Assembly: GCA_034769895.1 (NCBI GenBank)
Contig: CM068372.1
Coordinates: 381,257,910 to 381,321,909 of the forward strand
Reading direction: 5' to 3'
From: Magicicada septendecula
Lineage: Eukaryota; Arthropoda; Insecta; Hemiptera; Cicadidae
Length of the DNA: 64,000 nucleotides
The stretch's first letter is position 1. Every line of letters starts with the position of its first letter. Shown here in pieces: positions 52,332 to 61,880 of the stretch. The notes under the pieces were generated by a model. That model searched no databases. It was given only the letters and a program-made list of their open reading frames with translations, and was not told the origin of the DNA. The position numbers and the translations under genes are program-made.

Positions 52332-53831
52332 TTATTCTGAGGCCACTGGAAGTGGACATAATTTATGAATGGGTCGACGTAGGATACCATTTGCGGTGCG
52401 AACATCCGCGACGCGCACTATTGAATCCTGACCCGAATAAACATTCTTGACTACCCCGCGTTTCCACTGCAGTGGGGGGGAATCGTCTTCTAAAATAAGG
52501 ACGAGTTGTCCGGGAGTCAAATTTTTTGACGGGATGCGCCATTTGTTGCGTTGTTGTAACTGGTGCAAATAATCTTTCGACCACCTGATCCATATAGACT
52601 GGGTGAATTTTTGGAGCAGCTGCCATCTGCCCAGACGACTAATATTGACTTGGGAACAGTCAGGTTCCGGGAGTGCAGTGAGCGGAGAACCAACCAGGAA
52701 GTGCGCTGCAGTTAAAGGTTCGGGGTCCCTAGAGTCATTTGAGATGGCGAACAAGGGGCGTGAGTTAAGGCAGGACTCTATTTGAGTTAGGATAGTGTAA
52801 TACTCCTCAAATGTAAGAATGGTTCCGCCGACAACGCGCCGCAAATGAAACTTGACGCTCTTGACTCCGCTTTCCCACAGGCCACCGAAATGAGGTGCTG
52901 AGAGGGGTATAAAGGACCATTTGATGCCTTGGGCACTGGTAAAATCCTGGGTGGTCTGTTCAAATCCGTTAGATTGAAAAAGTTTGTATAATTCGTGAAG
53001 TGTGCTACTAGCACGACGAAAATTTGTACCATTGTCGGAGAATATCTGATCAGGGACACCTCTACGCGCTATAAACCGTTTTAAGGCTGCTATAAAGGCG
53101 TCTGATGTAAGATCTGAGACTAGTTCCATAGTCTAGTCTAGTTTCATAGTTTATGCATATAAATAAAGCAATATAAGCCTTTGACGTCGATTCTGAACGC
53201 TGCCCGCCATGACGTATAAGCACGGGTCGACGGGCATAGTCGACTGCAGATTGAGAAAATGGCTTAGCAGGCGTAACCCGGGAAGGAGGTAATTGTCCTA
53301 ATAATTGGCTTGCGCCCCTAGCACGGAATCGAAAACAAGTGATACATTTATGTATTTCTGACCGTATATAAGGTTTATCATTAATTATCCAATATTTCTG
53401 CCGTAGAGAATACTGAGTCAATTGTACACCAGCGTGTAGTAAACGAAGATGCTCGCTTTCTATGAATAATTTGCTGAGATGAGAGTGCGGGTGGAGTATG
53501 ATATGGTGTTTTCTCTCATAGGTAAGCTGGGAGTGCTGAAGGCGTCCTCCCACGCGTAATATTCCTGTCTTGTCCAGAAAGGGGTTAAGTGAAAGAATTT
53601 TACTATTATTAGGGATGCAGCGTTGTGCCTCAAGTTCCTTGATTTCGATGCTAAAGTGCGATTTCTGTGACTGGCGAATAAAAACTAAAAGTGTACCATG
53701 TAACTCATGGGAAGTTAAAAAGGAAGTGTCCCTATCCGCTATAGGGAGCCTAGAGTTCCGAATGAATCGACGTCAATACGAAAATACGCGAAGGAGTTTT
53801 GAAAGCGAAGAGTAGTTTTCAAAATAACTAG
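52332..53831 (-). pseudogene. BEL/Pao integrase and C-terminal domain, one frameshift
   Basis: Would insert the element cDNA into the genome. Right to left: pre-integrase text (RRFIRNSRLPIADRDTSFLT, IEIKELEAQRCIPNNSKILS), then LDKTGILRVGGRL. The zinc-binding H2C2 domain follows (HLRLLHAGVQLTQYSLRQKY, CITCFRFRA). The catalytic core starts with SAVDYA (first Asp). A frameshift near 53110-53150, at a TAGACTAGAC duplication, is followed by a 265-codon open frame: ELVSDLTSDAFIAALKRFIA, QIFSDNGTNF (second Asp) and HFGGLWESGVKSVK (Glu). The distal domain typical of BEL/Pao follows (GRWQLLQKFTQSIWIRWSKD, GQLVLILEDDSPPLQWKRG, RPIHKLCPLP). The DDE residues are all present. Confidence 0.93.
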
Positions 53832-54120
53832 ACGTAGATGAAGCGACAATCAATGAGGTTTGGACCTGCTTACGTTGTTCCTGCTCAAGATCGGGATGAG
53901 TGCAGGGAGAATGGGCAACGAAGGCACTGGGAAGAGAATCGACCAAATGAGAATTGTATACCTTGCGTGGTAGGGATACCACAAATCTACCATAACTATT
54001 GCGGAAAGTATTAGATACAAAATGACTTTCGCATTCCGAGTCCTCAACGGAGGGACAAGAACAGCAACGTCCTCTAACTTCCAGAAGTCCTTTAGTTGCG
54101 AGGAAATGGCATTATTATCT
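53832..54120 (-). pseudogene. BEL/Pao pol junction where RT and RNase H are missing
   Basis: Minus-strand reading: LLEVRGRCCSCPSVEDSECE, then FRNSYGRFVVSLPRKVYNSH and LVDSLPSAF, the conserved segment immediately before the RT palm (DGRYVV.LP.K...LG.S...A). After SAF the text continues FVAHSPCTHPDLEQEQRKQV and ASSTSSYFENYSSLSKLLRV, which belongs to the pre-integrase region. The RT motifs (including YVDD) and the RNase H active-site residues are nowhere in the element. The junction lies at about 53920-53935. Confidence 0.85.
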
Positions 54121-55050
54121 TCACCATGCTATGAATGATGAGACAGGTTTTGTCATGTAGACATTAAAGGGCAAGTTACCCGCGAGAATGAATCCCAACT
54201 TTGTCTCCTGTATTATGGGAAAATGTGGGATACGGATGAATTTGACAGGTTCAATTAATTGTAAATAATACTGGGCACCGAGCAATATGTCGATTTGCGA
54301 AGAAAAGTTCAGTTGCGGGTCAGCTAGGAACATGCCTTTTGGTATATTTAGGGATGAGATATCAAATGATTCCGCAGGGAGATTATTTGTGATGCTGGGA
54401 AGCACAGCGCAATGTACGTTCAAACTAAAATTCTTATAACGAGAATGCAACCTTACCCTAGTACTGAAATCAGCTTGAGATAATGAATTGTTTATACCGG
54501 TGATGGGTAATTGAGATTTAGTTAGTTTTAGACCCATGCGACGTGCAAAACTCACGGTGCAGAAGTTAGCTTGCGATCCTGAGTCCAATAAAATCCTTAC
54601 TGGGTGCTTCCTACCGGCATGGTCAGTTGTCATGCAGACAGCGGTGGATAATAAGATAGATTTGTTCGTTTGCAGTTTCAGTGAAAACTGATTGTTCCTA
54701 CACGAAGCGTTATTGCCTGATATGTGGATCATTGTGTGGTGGCGTTTAGCGCATGTCCTGCAAGCAAATTTGGAAGGACAGTGTGCGAGATCATGGCCTG
54801 GACGTATGCAATTTGAGCAGAGTTTATGTTTAATTACAATATCTTTTCGTTCCAGGGGAGATATAGCCACGAATTGTGGGCATTCAGATAGGCGGTGTCT
54901 ACCTCTGCACAGCTGATAGATGTTGTTGCTGATATAAGAATGGAATGTCGACCTAGTAATATCAACCGGTTTAATAGCTTTGCGATAGAGAGTCTTAACG
55001 GTAACGTGTATTTTGCTTACTGAGCTGGTCGCGCCGCCGACGTTTTGCAA
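54121..55050 (-). CDS. BEL/Pao zinc-knuckle and aspartic protease region
   Basis: Open 309-codon frame. The N-terminal third has the Cys/His-rich nucleic-acid-binding segment of BEL/Pao gag-pol: CRGRHRLSECPQF, KHKLCSNCIRPGHDLAHCPS, CRTCAKRHHTMIHI. A retropepsin-like protease follows with its DSG active site in VRILLDSGSQANFCTVSFA (about 54595-54550). The C-terminal half (ISSLNIPKGMFLADPQLNFS, QIDILLGAQYYLQLIEPVKF, IIQETKLGFILAG) is the conserved stretch after the protease. It stops at 54121 with SSFIAW. The protease would process the polyprotein. This is the best-preserved frame in the element. Confidence 0.9.
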   Translation of the reverse strand: MQNVGGATSSVSKIHVTVKTLYRKAIKPVDITRSTFHSYISNNIYQLCRGRHRLSECPQFVAISPLERKDIVIKHKLCSNCIRPGHDLAHCPSKFACRTCAKRHHTMIHISGNNASCRNNQFSLKLQTNKSILLSTAVCMTTDHAGRKHPVRILLDSGSQANFCTVSFARRMGLKLTKSQLPITGINNSLSQADFSTRVRLHSRYKNFSLNVHCAVLPSITNNLPAESFDISSLNIPKGMFLADPQLNFSSQIDILLGAQYYLQLIEPVKFIRIPHFPIIQETKLGFILAGNLPFNVYMTKPVSSFIAW

Positions 55051-55063
55051 TAATTGCCTTCTA

Positions 55064-55912
55064 TTATTTAAAAATTAATAAAGTTATTGAAATTAGGAAA
55101 TCCCTCGTCGGACAGGCTTTCTTTCCAGAGCCGACATGTCTGATTATCAATTTTTTCGTTAAGTATTGAACGAAAATGATTTCAAAGGTATTTACCGGTA
55201 AATCCAATGAATTTAAAGCATTTATATTCGCGGTGATCTCGTCAATGAATTTAGAAATGCCAACCATGGACTCCTGCTGAATGGACTTCATGCCCAAGAC
55301 ATTCCCTATATGATAGGCTGAGTCAATTAATTTGCTGTCATACCTGGCCCTTAATAGATCAATGGCTACCGCATAATTTTCATGGGTGATTGGGAGAGAT
55401 TTTATTACATTTAGAGCTTCGTCTCTTAGTGAAGAGTGTAAATAGTGTAATTTCTGAATGTCCGTCAGGTCAGTTCTGACGTGTACTAGTTCCACAAAAA
55501 TATTATAATAATGTTGCCAATCAATAATGCTGCCTGAGAAGCAGGGCAATTTAATTGGCTCTAACTGTATAGGGGGGGGGGTTTAATTGGCGTAACTTCA
55601 GCTTGAATCAATGATTTCTTGTTCACCTCCTCTACTTGTTCTAATAAATGGTGTAGTTTGCACTCAGTAGTACAGAGATCATCCTCTGTTTGAACTCTGT
55701 CACTGACTTGATGTGAAATCGGAATCATCAGCCTCAATTTGAGTCTGAATTTCGTCATACTTCGCGGACAATTCCATCAAATGGCGGAGTTTAATTATTA
55801 AGGCGTGGTGATCGCTTATGTCCGGATCGAAATTGTCAGCGAAGGTATTCACACGGGATATAGAAGCCTTAATTGTGCCCCGTTTTTTAATTAGAGCCTT
55901 CACATCAGCCAT
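55064..55912 (-). pseudogene. BEL/Pao gag, frameshifted
   Basis: The likely start is ATG 55912 (MADVKALIKKRGTIKASISR). The frame continues with a helical segment ending near 55700, shifts (VQTEDDLCTTECKLHHLLEQ, then KPPPLYS beside a G9 run at 55572), and shifts again into MPCFSGSIIDWQHYYNIFVE, HYLHSSLRDEALNVIKSLPI and the AIDLLRARYDSKLIDSA stretch. This is the structural gag domain typical of BEL/Pao. At least two frameshifts, one at the G homopolymer; that one could also be a sequencing error. Confidence 0.85.
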
Positions 55913-56812
55913 GACTGCAATGTAAAATGTGATTCGAAAACGATAGTTGAATATAGAGCAGGTGAACAATTGTTGTAATTTCAATAATTTACTAAATCCT
56001 GATATGATGCGGGAGCCAGTGATCGGTATGCAACTTAATCTATTACTTATTATAATAGGTACTTCATTTGTTTAAAAAATAGTTATGAAAGTTATTGAAA
56101 ATATGAATCATTCACAATGACAATATACATTTAGCCTTATCACATCACTTAAGTTTCTTAATGCATTATTGTACAGCTGCGTAAATGAAAATTTATGTAC
56201 ATATGTACATATGAAAATTAGATAAAAATACAAGTTTATGGCCACTTGACACTAATATCTGTTTATGTAAAAATTATTAATGATGTTATATTAAATGTTA
56301 TTAAATCTGTGCTAAAATATTACTGACTTTGCTGTACATATCAATTATACATGAAAAATTATAAAAAATGAAAGTTTATAGTCACGTGGATGTTGAATCC
56401 CGGCGTGCTCAAGCTGGCTTCGAGCCCGTTGTTTCAGTGGTGATCCTGTTCGGCAATCCTTGGAAGTTGGCGCAACTCTTGTTTCTGCTGGTCGGGTGAC
56501 GCTTGAAGTTATAGCTCTCCGTATAATTTTAAAGTTCTGGAATTTCGCTGCCGTAGGACAAATGATGATGTCTTGTAGTGTCTTGTTGTCTCAGAGTTGA
56601 TGCTCCGCAGAATCTTGCTGATGTCAAGTATGAAGCGTTTTTTTTTTGAGAATAACGAAGGCGTGCAAGGCCAGCAATCTAAAAGCTGAAAGTCTTCTGG
56701 CTTGACCCAAACGTTGTTTGGGCCCATAAAATGAAATATGTCTAAAATTCTATTCCGAATCACGATTCGGATCCGGTCGTGGTGAACCAAAATCCGGCCG
56801 GTAGGACCAAAA
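55913..56812 (-). other. BEL/Pao leader with candidate primer-binding site
   Basis: About 900 bp between the 5' LTR and gag, without coding sequence. Immediately beside the LTR (56794-56810) the minus strand reads TTGGTCCTACCGGCCGG; TGGTCC... beginning two to three bases inside the LTR boundary fits a tRNA 3'-end primer site, but I cannot name the tRNA. Confidence 0.6.
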
Positions 56813-57295
56813 TATTGCGTCTTAGACGCTCTCGATGAAATCTTGAGTTGGTCTTTGAACGCTAGTTGTGGCGTTAGCTGGTAAATAAGTGAAATAATGA
56901 AGTGGCCTGTATATTTTCTTGAGATAATTGTTTATTAAAAATTATTTAGAAGATAGTTGCTGGCGCGTGCAGTTTAGCGCGGCATAATGCCTGATAATTG
57001 AGATAGAAATTAAATACTGAAGTACATAATCGTGCGTAAATCGGCTTGTATAACCTAAATAACTATCGCATGATGATTATGCTAAAATTTAGAATAATGA
57101 GAATAATGTAGCCGCGGCTGGCGAACTGAGGCAAGTTGCCTGCTCGGAGTCTTGCAAGTAACTAAGTAAAAATTGACTGCTGCGAGCTTGGATGCAAGCC
57201 GGTAGCAGATCGCGTGGGGAGAAATGACGTCACTGCACGCGACCGCAATGCGGTGTTTTACAGTACAAAGTTTACATAAGTACAAAGTTTAACCA
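56813..57295 (-). repeat. BEL/Pao 5' LTR
   Basis: Partner of the LTR at 51129. It begins TGGTTAAACTTTG and ends GACGCAATA; the terminal CA has become TA. It carries the same sequence with a few substitutions and one 1-bp length difference. Confidence 0.93.
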
Positions 57296-57467
57296 CTACC
57301 CTTACCGACAAACTGTTAAAATATCTTATAACACATTATATTATGTAATTATCTTAATATCTTATATAATTACATTATATCTTATCTAATATTATATCTT
57401 ACAAACATCTTATAATATTGTTTTTATAAAAATAAAACCTAAAACTAAATTCAACATTAATAAAAAG

Positions 57468-57746
57468 AATGGAGTTTACAAAATAGAACGTCCAGATTGG
57501 AATAAATTTTACGTAGGCCAGACAAAGGAAAAATTATCCGAGAGATACATTCAACATCGCAATGCATTTTTAAAACGTAATATTTACAAATCTAATTTAG
57601 CCACACACTGTTTAAACAACAAACATACATTTCCAGACATTCAAAATGTCAAATTAATTAAAAACATACAAAATGGTAACAAAATGAATATCTGGGAAAA
57701 TCTTAATATTTACAAACACAATAATAATAATCTACTAATTGAATAA
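57468..57746 (+). pseudogene. Penelope-like GIY-YIG endonuclease fragment
   Basis: The plus-strand frame reads NGVYKIERPDWNKFYVGQTK, LSERYIQHRNAFLKRNIYKS, LATHCLNNKHTFPDIQNVKL and MNIWENLNIYKH, ending at TAA 57744-57746. The GVY..FYVGQT..ER...H pattern is the GIY-YIG nuclease that Penelope-like elements carry behind the RT. It is the same domain as at 48265-47900 but from a clearly diverged family. No RT remains upstream, where the sequence is AT-rich. Confidence 0.8.
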
Positions 57747-57927
57747 CAAATTCAAATAAAAACAAAACAAGACGATTTATTTAAAATCATACATTTATTA
57801 CAACAACAAAATAAAACATTAATAAATAGCTGACTACATAAACATTACAACAATCGAAAATAGAATCGATGTAAAATCGATTATCCGTTAACTATATTGT
57901 AAGCGAAACATTCATTTACATTTCAAA

Positions 57928-57975
57928 CAAACCTCTGAAGTTACAGAATAATTTCTGTGAAAAGTGTGTCAGGTG
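57928..57975 (+). ncRNA. Decayed hammerhead motif behind the Penelope fragment
   Basis: CUGAAG (57935-57940), then ACAGAA-TAA-TTTCTGT (6-bp stem II) and GAAA (57959-57962). The last core base of CUGANGA is U rather than A, and stem III is not recognisable. Its position 180 bp downstream of the endonuclease frame is where the other Penelope copies keep their ribozyme. Confidence 0.4.
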
Positions 57976-58619
57976 AAACTAAACCTACTTTCAGTGTATT
58001 CATTTGAAGATATTACATGGAAGACCTGCAGGAAACTCAACGAGTTACTTACAAAGGTACTTGGTAATAATAGAGTATTTCACGAGCGGTTGTTCAGTGC
58101 TGCCACAGTAGAGACACTTAATATGATGTCTCGTTGTTGCGACGGAAAGCACTGTATAGTAGGTCTACTGTGCATGCTACAGTCGTGAAAGCCACCGACT
58201 ACCATAAAATAACAAGCTTGTATAGGCCTATACCTGTATTGGAATATAGCTACGCCCGCTGCTTCTTCGTCATTGTCGTCGTCAACATCATCATCATTAA
58301 CACCATCATTTCTTTATCCTTCTTCTTCTACTTCTTCTTGAACGTTTTCGTTTGTACTCCCATAACAACCCTTGATGCTCCACACCGCGCCTCCTCTTCC
58401 TTCAATACCCGACTCTCTTGTTGGCCCTTTGTTACAGTACTTTGCTTTTTCATCAATTTTGTACCGCCCATCCTCGAACTGTGTTCGGTTCCACACAATC
58501 TTCTACACTTTCAGCAATGCGTCACATTGAACGTTACCGTTATATTATTGTTTGGGAACCTGTAGGATTTTATCTTTCACAGAAATCTCCGTAATAGTTA
58601 TATCCATCTCCGTATCATT
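57976..58619. other. Unassigned stretch
   Basis: CATCATCATC and CTTCTTCTTC strings at 58285-58340 resemble LINE tails, but no LINE protein text is attached. Frames around 58300-58565 are not recognised. Confidence 0.4.
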
Positions 58620-59065
58620 TTTCTCACAATCTTTAAGTTGTTTCCGTATCTGGAATTACTTGTCATATTCTTCATATCAGCTTATAATGTTCCACGTCTT
58701 CCGATACCCAATCGCCATCCACGTGCCCTCTTCCAATCCACCCCGTCTCACCTCTTCATCCGTTCCACTCTGCCTGCTCTTTCTGGGTCTTCCCTGCTTC
58801 CTGTTTCTTCCCGGCTTCCGTTGCAAGGTCTGTTTCGGTAGTCTGCGAACATGTGTGAACCAAAATTAATTGTTTATCCTTGATATCATCATTTATCATT
58901 TTATTTGTAACGTCCATAATTTGAATTATTCTATACTCCACTCCATCCTTGATCTGGCTGCAGCCCTCCTTCTAAAAGTCCATTTGCTTTGCCTTCAACA
59001 TGTTTCAAGTAGCCACAATTCCGAGCTATAGATCTCTATTCTCTTGACAACAATACGGTATATTT
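58620..59065 (-). mobile_element. LINE 3' end, group D, decayed
   Basis: The minus strand reads YSSELWLLETC and WTFRRRAAARSRMEYRIIQI, then MDVTNKMINDDIKDKQLILV, KTQKEQAEWNG and later DVEHYKLI. This follows the order YGSE.W, EMDFWRRAA..SR..R.RN..I....., LIWYGHVQRM seen in the group D copies. Stops and substitutions are frequent. Confidence 0.6.
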
Positions 59066-59148
59066 CAGCTTCTTATTCTTTTTGGCCAAGAGTTTCTCCC
59101 ATAATATACTGTTGATTTGTCAGACGCGGCACAACACAGATCGTATCA

Positions 59149-59982
59149 TCTATAAAACTCAAAGTCTGAGGATTTATGGGTACTGAATACAAATTCACAC
59201 CGTTACACCGATTGCCACCAAATTTTGCACAGGTAACCTTTGATAAAAGGCGAAAAATACTGTCTAACTTGGAATTTGAAATTTTTCCCCGTTCGCACGA
59301 TTTATGCCCTTTTAATTATGCCTTTTCGTTGACGCGTATAAAGATGTCAAAAACACCATGGAGACCAGAATTAATTACCATAGTAACAAGTAAATAAACA
59401 AAAGCTATTTAGCGGCACCGGTATTGTACATTTATCCATTCCTGCAGTACATTTTCGATGTTTTATATAATATGCGATTGCATCGATATAGTACGTTGCG
59501 GAAAGTAAGAAGTGTACTAATTCTAAATTGTCCTATTACTTAATGCAAAGTAAAAATACGTGTTGTTTTCATTTGTGAGGTTAGGTGACAATGGTTTCTG
59601 GTTTTTTAGTTTACTGCTGAAATAAATAAAAGCCATGGTTGAGGAAAACATAACGTTCAATGTGTTATACAATGCTTCTAACACAGTAACACTTAAAATA
59701 AAGAATTTAGCGTTTTTGATTTAAAAGGTACTTTATAAATATCTCCAAAGGCTTTATAAACGGGTACTTTTAAATCTCCAAAGGCTGTTGCACCAATATA
59801 ATAATTTAGTACAAGTTAAAATAGTACAAGTGTTGAAAACAGCTTTAGAGAGAATTTGACTAATGTGTACAAAATTGTTATACAAGCTGACAGAACGCCA
59901 TATAGACATAGACAATACAAATTATATTAAAATACTTATTAAAAGTAAAATATTCACGTGCGAAGCTGCGGGTAACAGCTAG
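59149..59982 (+). mobile_element. Non-autonomous Helitron-like element
   Basis: The 5' end TCTATAAAACTC follows an A (59148). The 3' end ...GCGAAGCTGCGGGTAACAGC then CTAG is followed by T (59983). This fits Helitron insertion between A and T, a 5' TC and a 3' CTRR. The last 30 bp can form an imperfect hairpin around GTGCGAAGCTGCG. Near the 5' end ACCGATTGCCACCAAATTTT then GCACAGGTAACC resembles segments common in insect non-autonomous Helitrons. No Rep/helicase. 834 bp, no target duplication expected. Confidence 0.6.
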
Positions 59983-60200
59983 TTATCTTTTTCATACGCC
60001 ACAGTTGTGCGGTATTCGTTGTTGCATGTGAGGTTGTTCACCCAATCAATCCGTTGATTCTTTTTGCTTATGTCAATATTTGATGTTACACCTCTACATC
60101 TGCTGCTTGTAAATCCTATGTTCCTAGATAATCTACATGCATTACTGCCTTATTTCTTACAACTTCATTTTTTTATCCTACCTTACCGCATCCTTTATTT

Positions 60201-60783
60201 TGACATGATAATGTCTTATGGCTGGGGGTCATTTGAAAATTTCTGTAACGCATCACGCTGCATGACGTCATCATTTACCAGCCGGGAATCGTTAACTAAA
60301 ACCGCGACCGCTAACGTGCTAACGTCCGTCGCAGATTAAAGACCTAACAAGCAAACAACACTGCATAGCTGTAGATAGGTATGTAACCAATCAGTCAGTC
60401 AGTAACCATAATAATGTTGCGTTTAGCTGGCGGCTGAAAGACATTATCATGCTCTTAACTTTTACCATTTGGTAAACGGTACTTTACATTTTGACATGAT
60501 AATGTCTTATGGCTGGGGGTCATTTGAAAATTTCTGTAACGCATCACGCTGCATGACGTCATCATTTACCAGCCGGGAATCGTTAACTAAAACCGCGACC
60601 GCTAACGTGCTAACGTCCGTCGCAGATTAAAGACCTAACAAGCAAACAACACTGCATAGCTGTAGATAGGTATGTAACCAATCAGTCAGTCAGTAACCAT
60701 AATAATGTTGCGTTTAGCTGGCGGCTGAAAGACATTATCATGCTCTTAAGCTTTTACCATTTGGTAAACGGTACTTTACATTT
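60201..60783 (+). repeat. 291-bp tandem duplication of a small inverted-repeat element
   Basis: Two units (60201-60491 and 60492-60783) are virtually identical; the only clear difference is a one-base insertion (CTTAACTTTT versus CTTAAGCTTTT). Within each unit CATGATAATGTCTT near the start and AAGACATTATCATG about 230 bp later are perfect 14-bp inverted repeats, so a MITE-like element is embedded. No coding frame. Confidence 0.9.
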
Positions 60784-60821
60784 TTTGCTTTGCCACTGCA
60801 CTGTGTCAATTTCTAAGTCGT

Positions 60822-60847
60822 AACACACACACACACACACACACACC

Positions 60848-60873
<26 letters not shown>
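60822..60873. repeat. (CA)n-(TA)n compound microsatellite
   Basis: About 24 bp of CA then 26 bp of TA, directly beside the left end of the palindromic Penelope pair. Confidence 0.93.
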
Positions 60874-60879
<6 letters not shown>

Positions 60880-60917
60880 ACTTATAACTATTTTACCTCA
60901 AGATGTATTTTTTCTTT

Positions 60918-60962
60918 AGGGACATGTTTCGGGAGATCCTGTTCTCCCATCTTCAACCTTCG
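60918..60962 (-). ncRNA. Hammerhead-like motif, left Penelope arm
   Basis: Minus strand: UUGAAGA (60956-60950; the first core C is U), stem II GGGAG...CTCCC (5 bp), GAAA, ACATGT as self-complementary stem III and C (GUC triplet). The C-to-U change in an invariant core position predicts loss of activity. Confidence 0.55.
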
Positions 60963-61628
60963 CCATCTTGCTTCTGGTGCAGTATTTGTGTGTTGGCTTC
61001 TGGATGTTATTATGGTGGTTTGTTGGTCTTTGGTCCTTCAATGTTGCATTATTGTGTGTGGTTGTGGTATCTGTTTTTGTATTTTGTGTATTTTCGATGT
61101 TGAGTGCTTTGAATATTGTGTCATGTTTTGTATTGATTTGCATTTGTTCTGGTATTAATTTGTTTTGTGTTTTATGTTTGTAAATCTGTAAATTTTCCCA
61201 AATGTTCATTATGGTGCCTTTGTGTGGTATATGTTTTATTAGTGTTACATTGGTTATGTCTGGGAATTCATGTCCTGTGTTTATTGCATGTGTGGCTAAA
61301 TTGGATTTATATATGTTTGGTTTTTTCCCAGACATAACCAATGTAACACTAATAAAACATATACCACACAAAGGCACCATAATGAACATTTGGGAAAATT
61401 TACAGATTTACAAACATAAAACACAAAACAAATTAATACCAGAACAAATACAAATCAATACAAAACATGACACAATATTCAAAGCACTCAACATCGAAAA
61501 TACACAAAATACAAAAACAGATACCACAACCACACACAATAATGCAACATTGAAGGACCAAAGACCAACAAACCACCATAATAACATCCAGAAGCCAACA
61601 CACAAATACTGCACCAGAAGCAAGATGG

Positions 61629-61675
61629 CGAAGGTTGAAGATGGGAGAACAGGATCTCCCGAAACATGTCCCTAA
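61629..61675 (+). ncRNA. Hammerhead-like motif, right Penelope arm
   Basis: Same sequence as the left arm: UUGAAGA at 61635-61641, GAAA at 61661-61664, followed by ACATGTC. It shares the U in place of core C, so the lesion predates the inversion. Confidence 0.55.
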
Positions 61676-61760
61676 AGAAAAAATACATCTTGAGGTAAAA
61701 TAGTTATAAGTATTATAGTATTACATACATCAAGAAACGGACTGTAGCAGAAAGTGATTG

Positions 61761-61764
<4 letters not shown>

Positions 61765-61807
<43 letters not shown>

Positions 61808-61880
61808 TAGAGGGCGGTGAGTGGGAGAGCCTACACATATACACACGACATTGTGTGTGAGCGCGCGCGCGCGCGCGCGT
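61765..61880. repeat. (AT)n and (GC)n microsatellites
   Basis: (AT)n at about 61766-61805 and (GC)n at 61861-61879, separated by unique sequence. Confidence 0.93.

Larger units (their letters stand above)
51129..57295 (-). mobile_element. BEL/Pao LTR retrotransposon, complete ends, RT/RNase H deleted
   Basis: Two LTRs of 484 and 483 bp (51129-51612 and 56813-57295) flank a minus-strand internal region with gag, zinc knuckles, aspartic protease and integrase in BEL/Pao order. The 5-bp target duplication CTACC is perfect (51124-51128 and 57296-57300). The total length is 6.17 kb, shorter than usual for the group. The pol region jumps from the segment just upstream of the RT directly to the pre-integrase segment, so the RT palm and RNase H are absent. 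No envelope-like frame was seen. Additional frameshifts occur in gag and integrase. Confidence 0.95.
60872..61718. mobile_element. Palindromic pair of Penelope-like 3' ends
   Basis: Left arm 60872-61262 (minus-strand copy) and right arm 61328-61718 (plus-strand copy) are almost identical over about 390 bp; a 65-bp centre belongs to the left copy. Each arm encodes the same end of the endonuclease protein (TNVTLIKHIPHKGTIMNIWE, TQNKLIPEQ, HKYCTRSKMAKVEDG) with one visible amino-acid difference, and each carries a hammerhead-like motif and the ATTTTACCTCAAGATG end. It is a head-to-head, 5'-truncated arrangement of the family also present at 47740-48958. Confidence 0.85.

Noticed and set aside
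60903-61183. Hydrophobic frames at 60903-61183 and 61408-61688
   Set aside because: Antisense shadows of the two inverted Penelope arms; the two are identical because the arms are.
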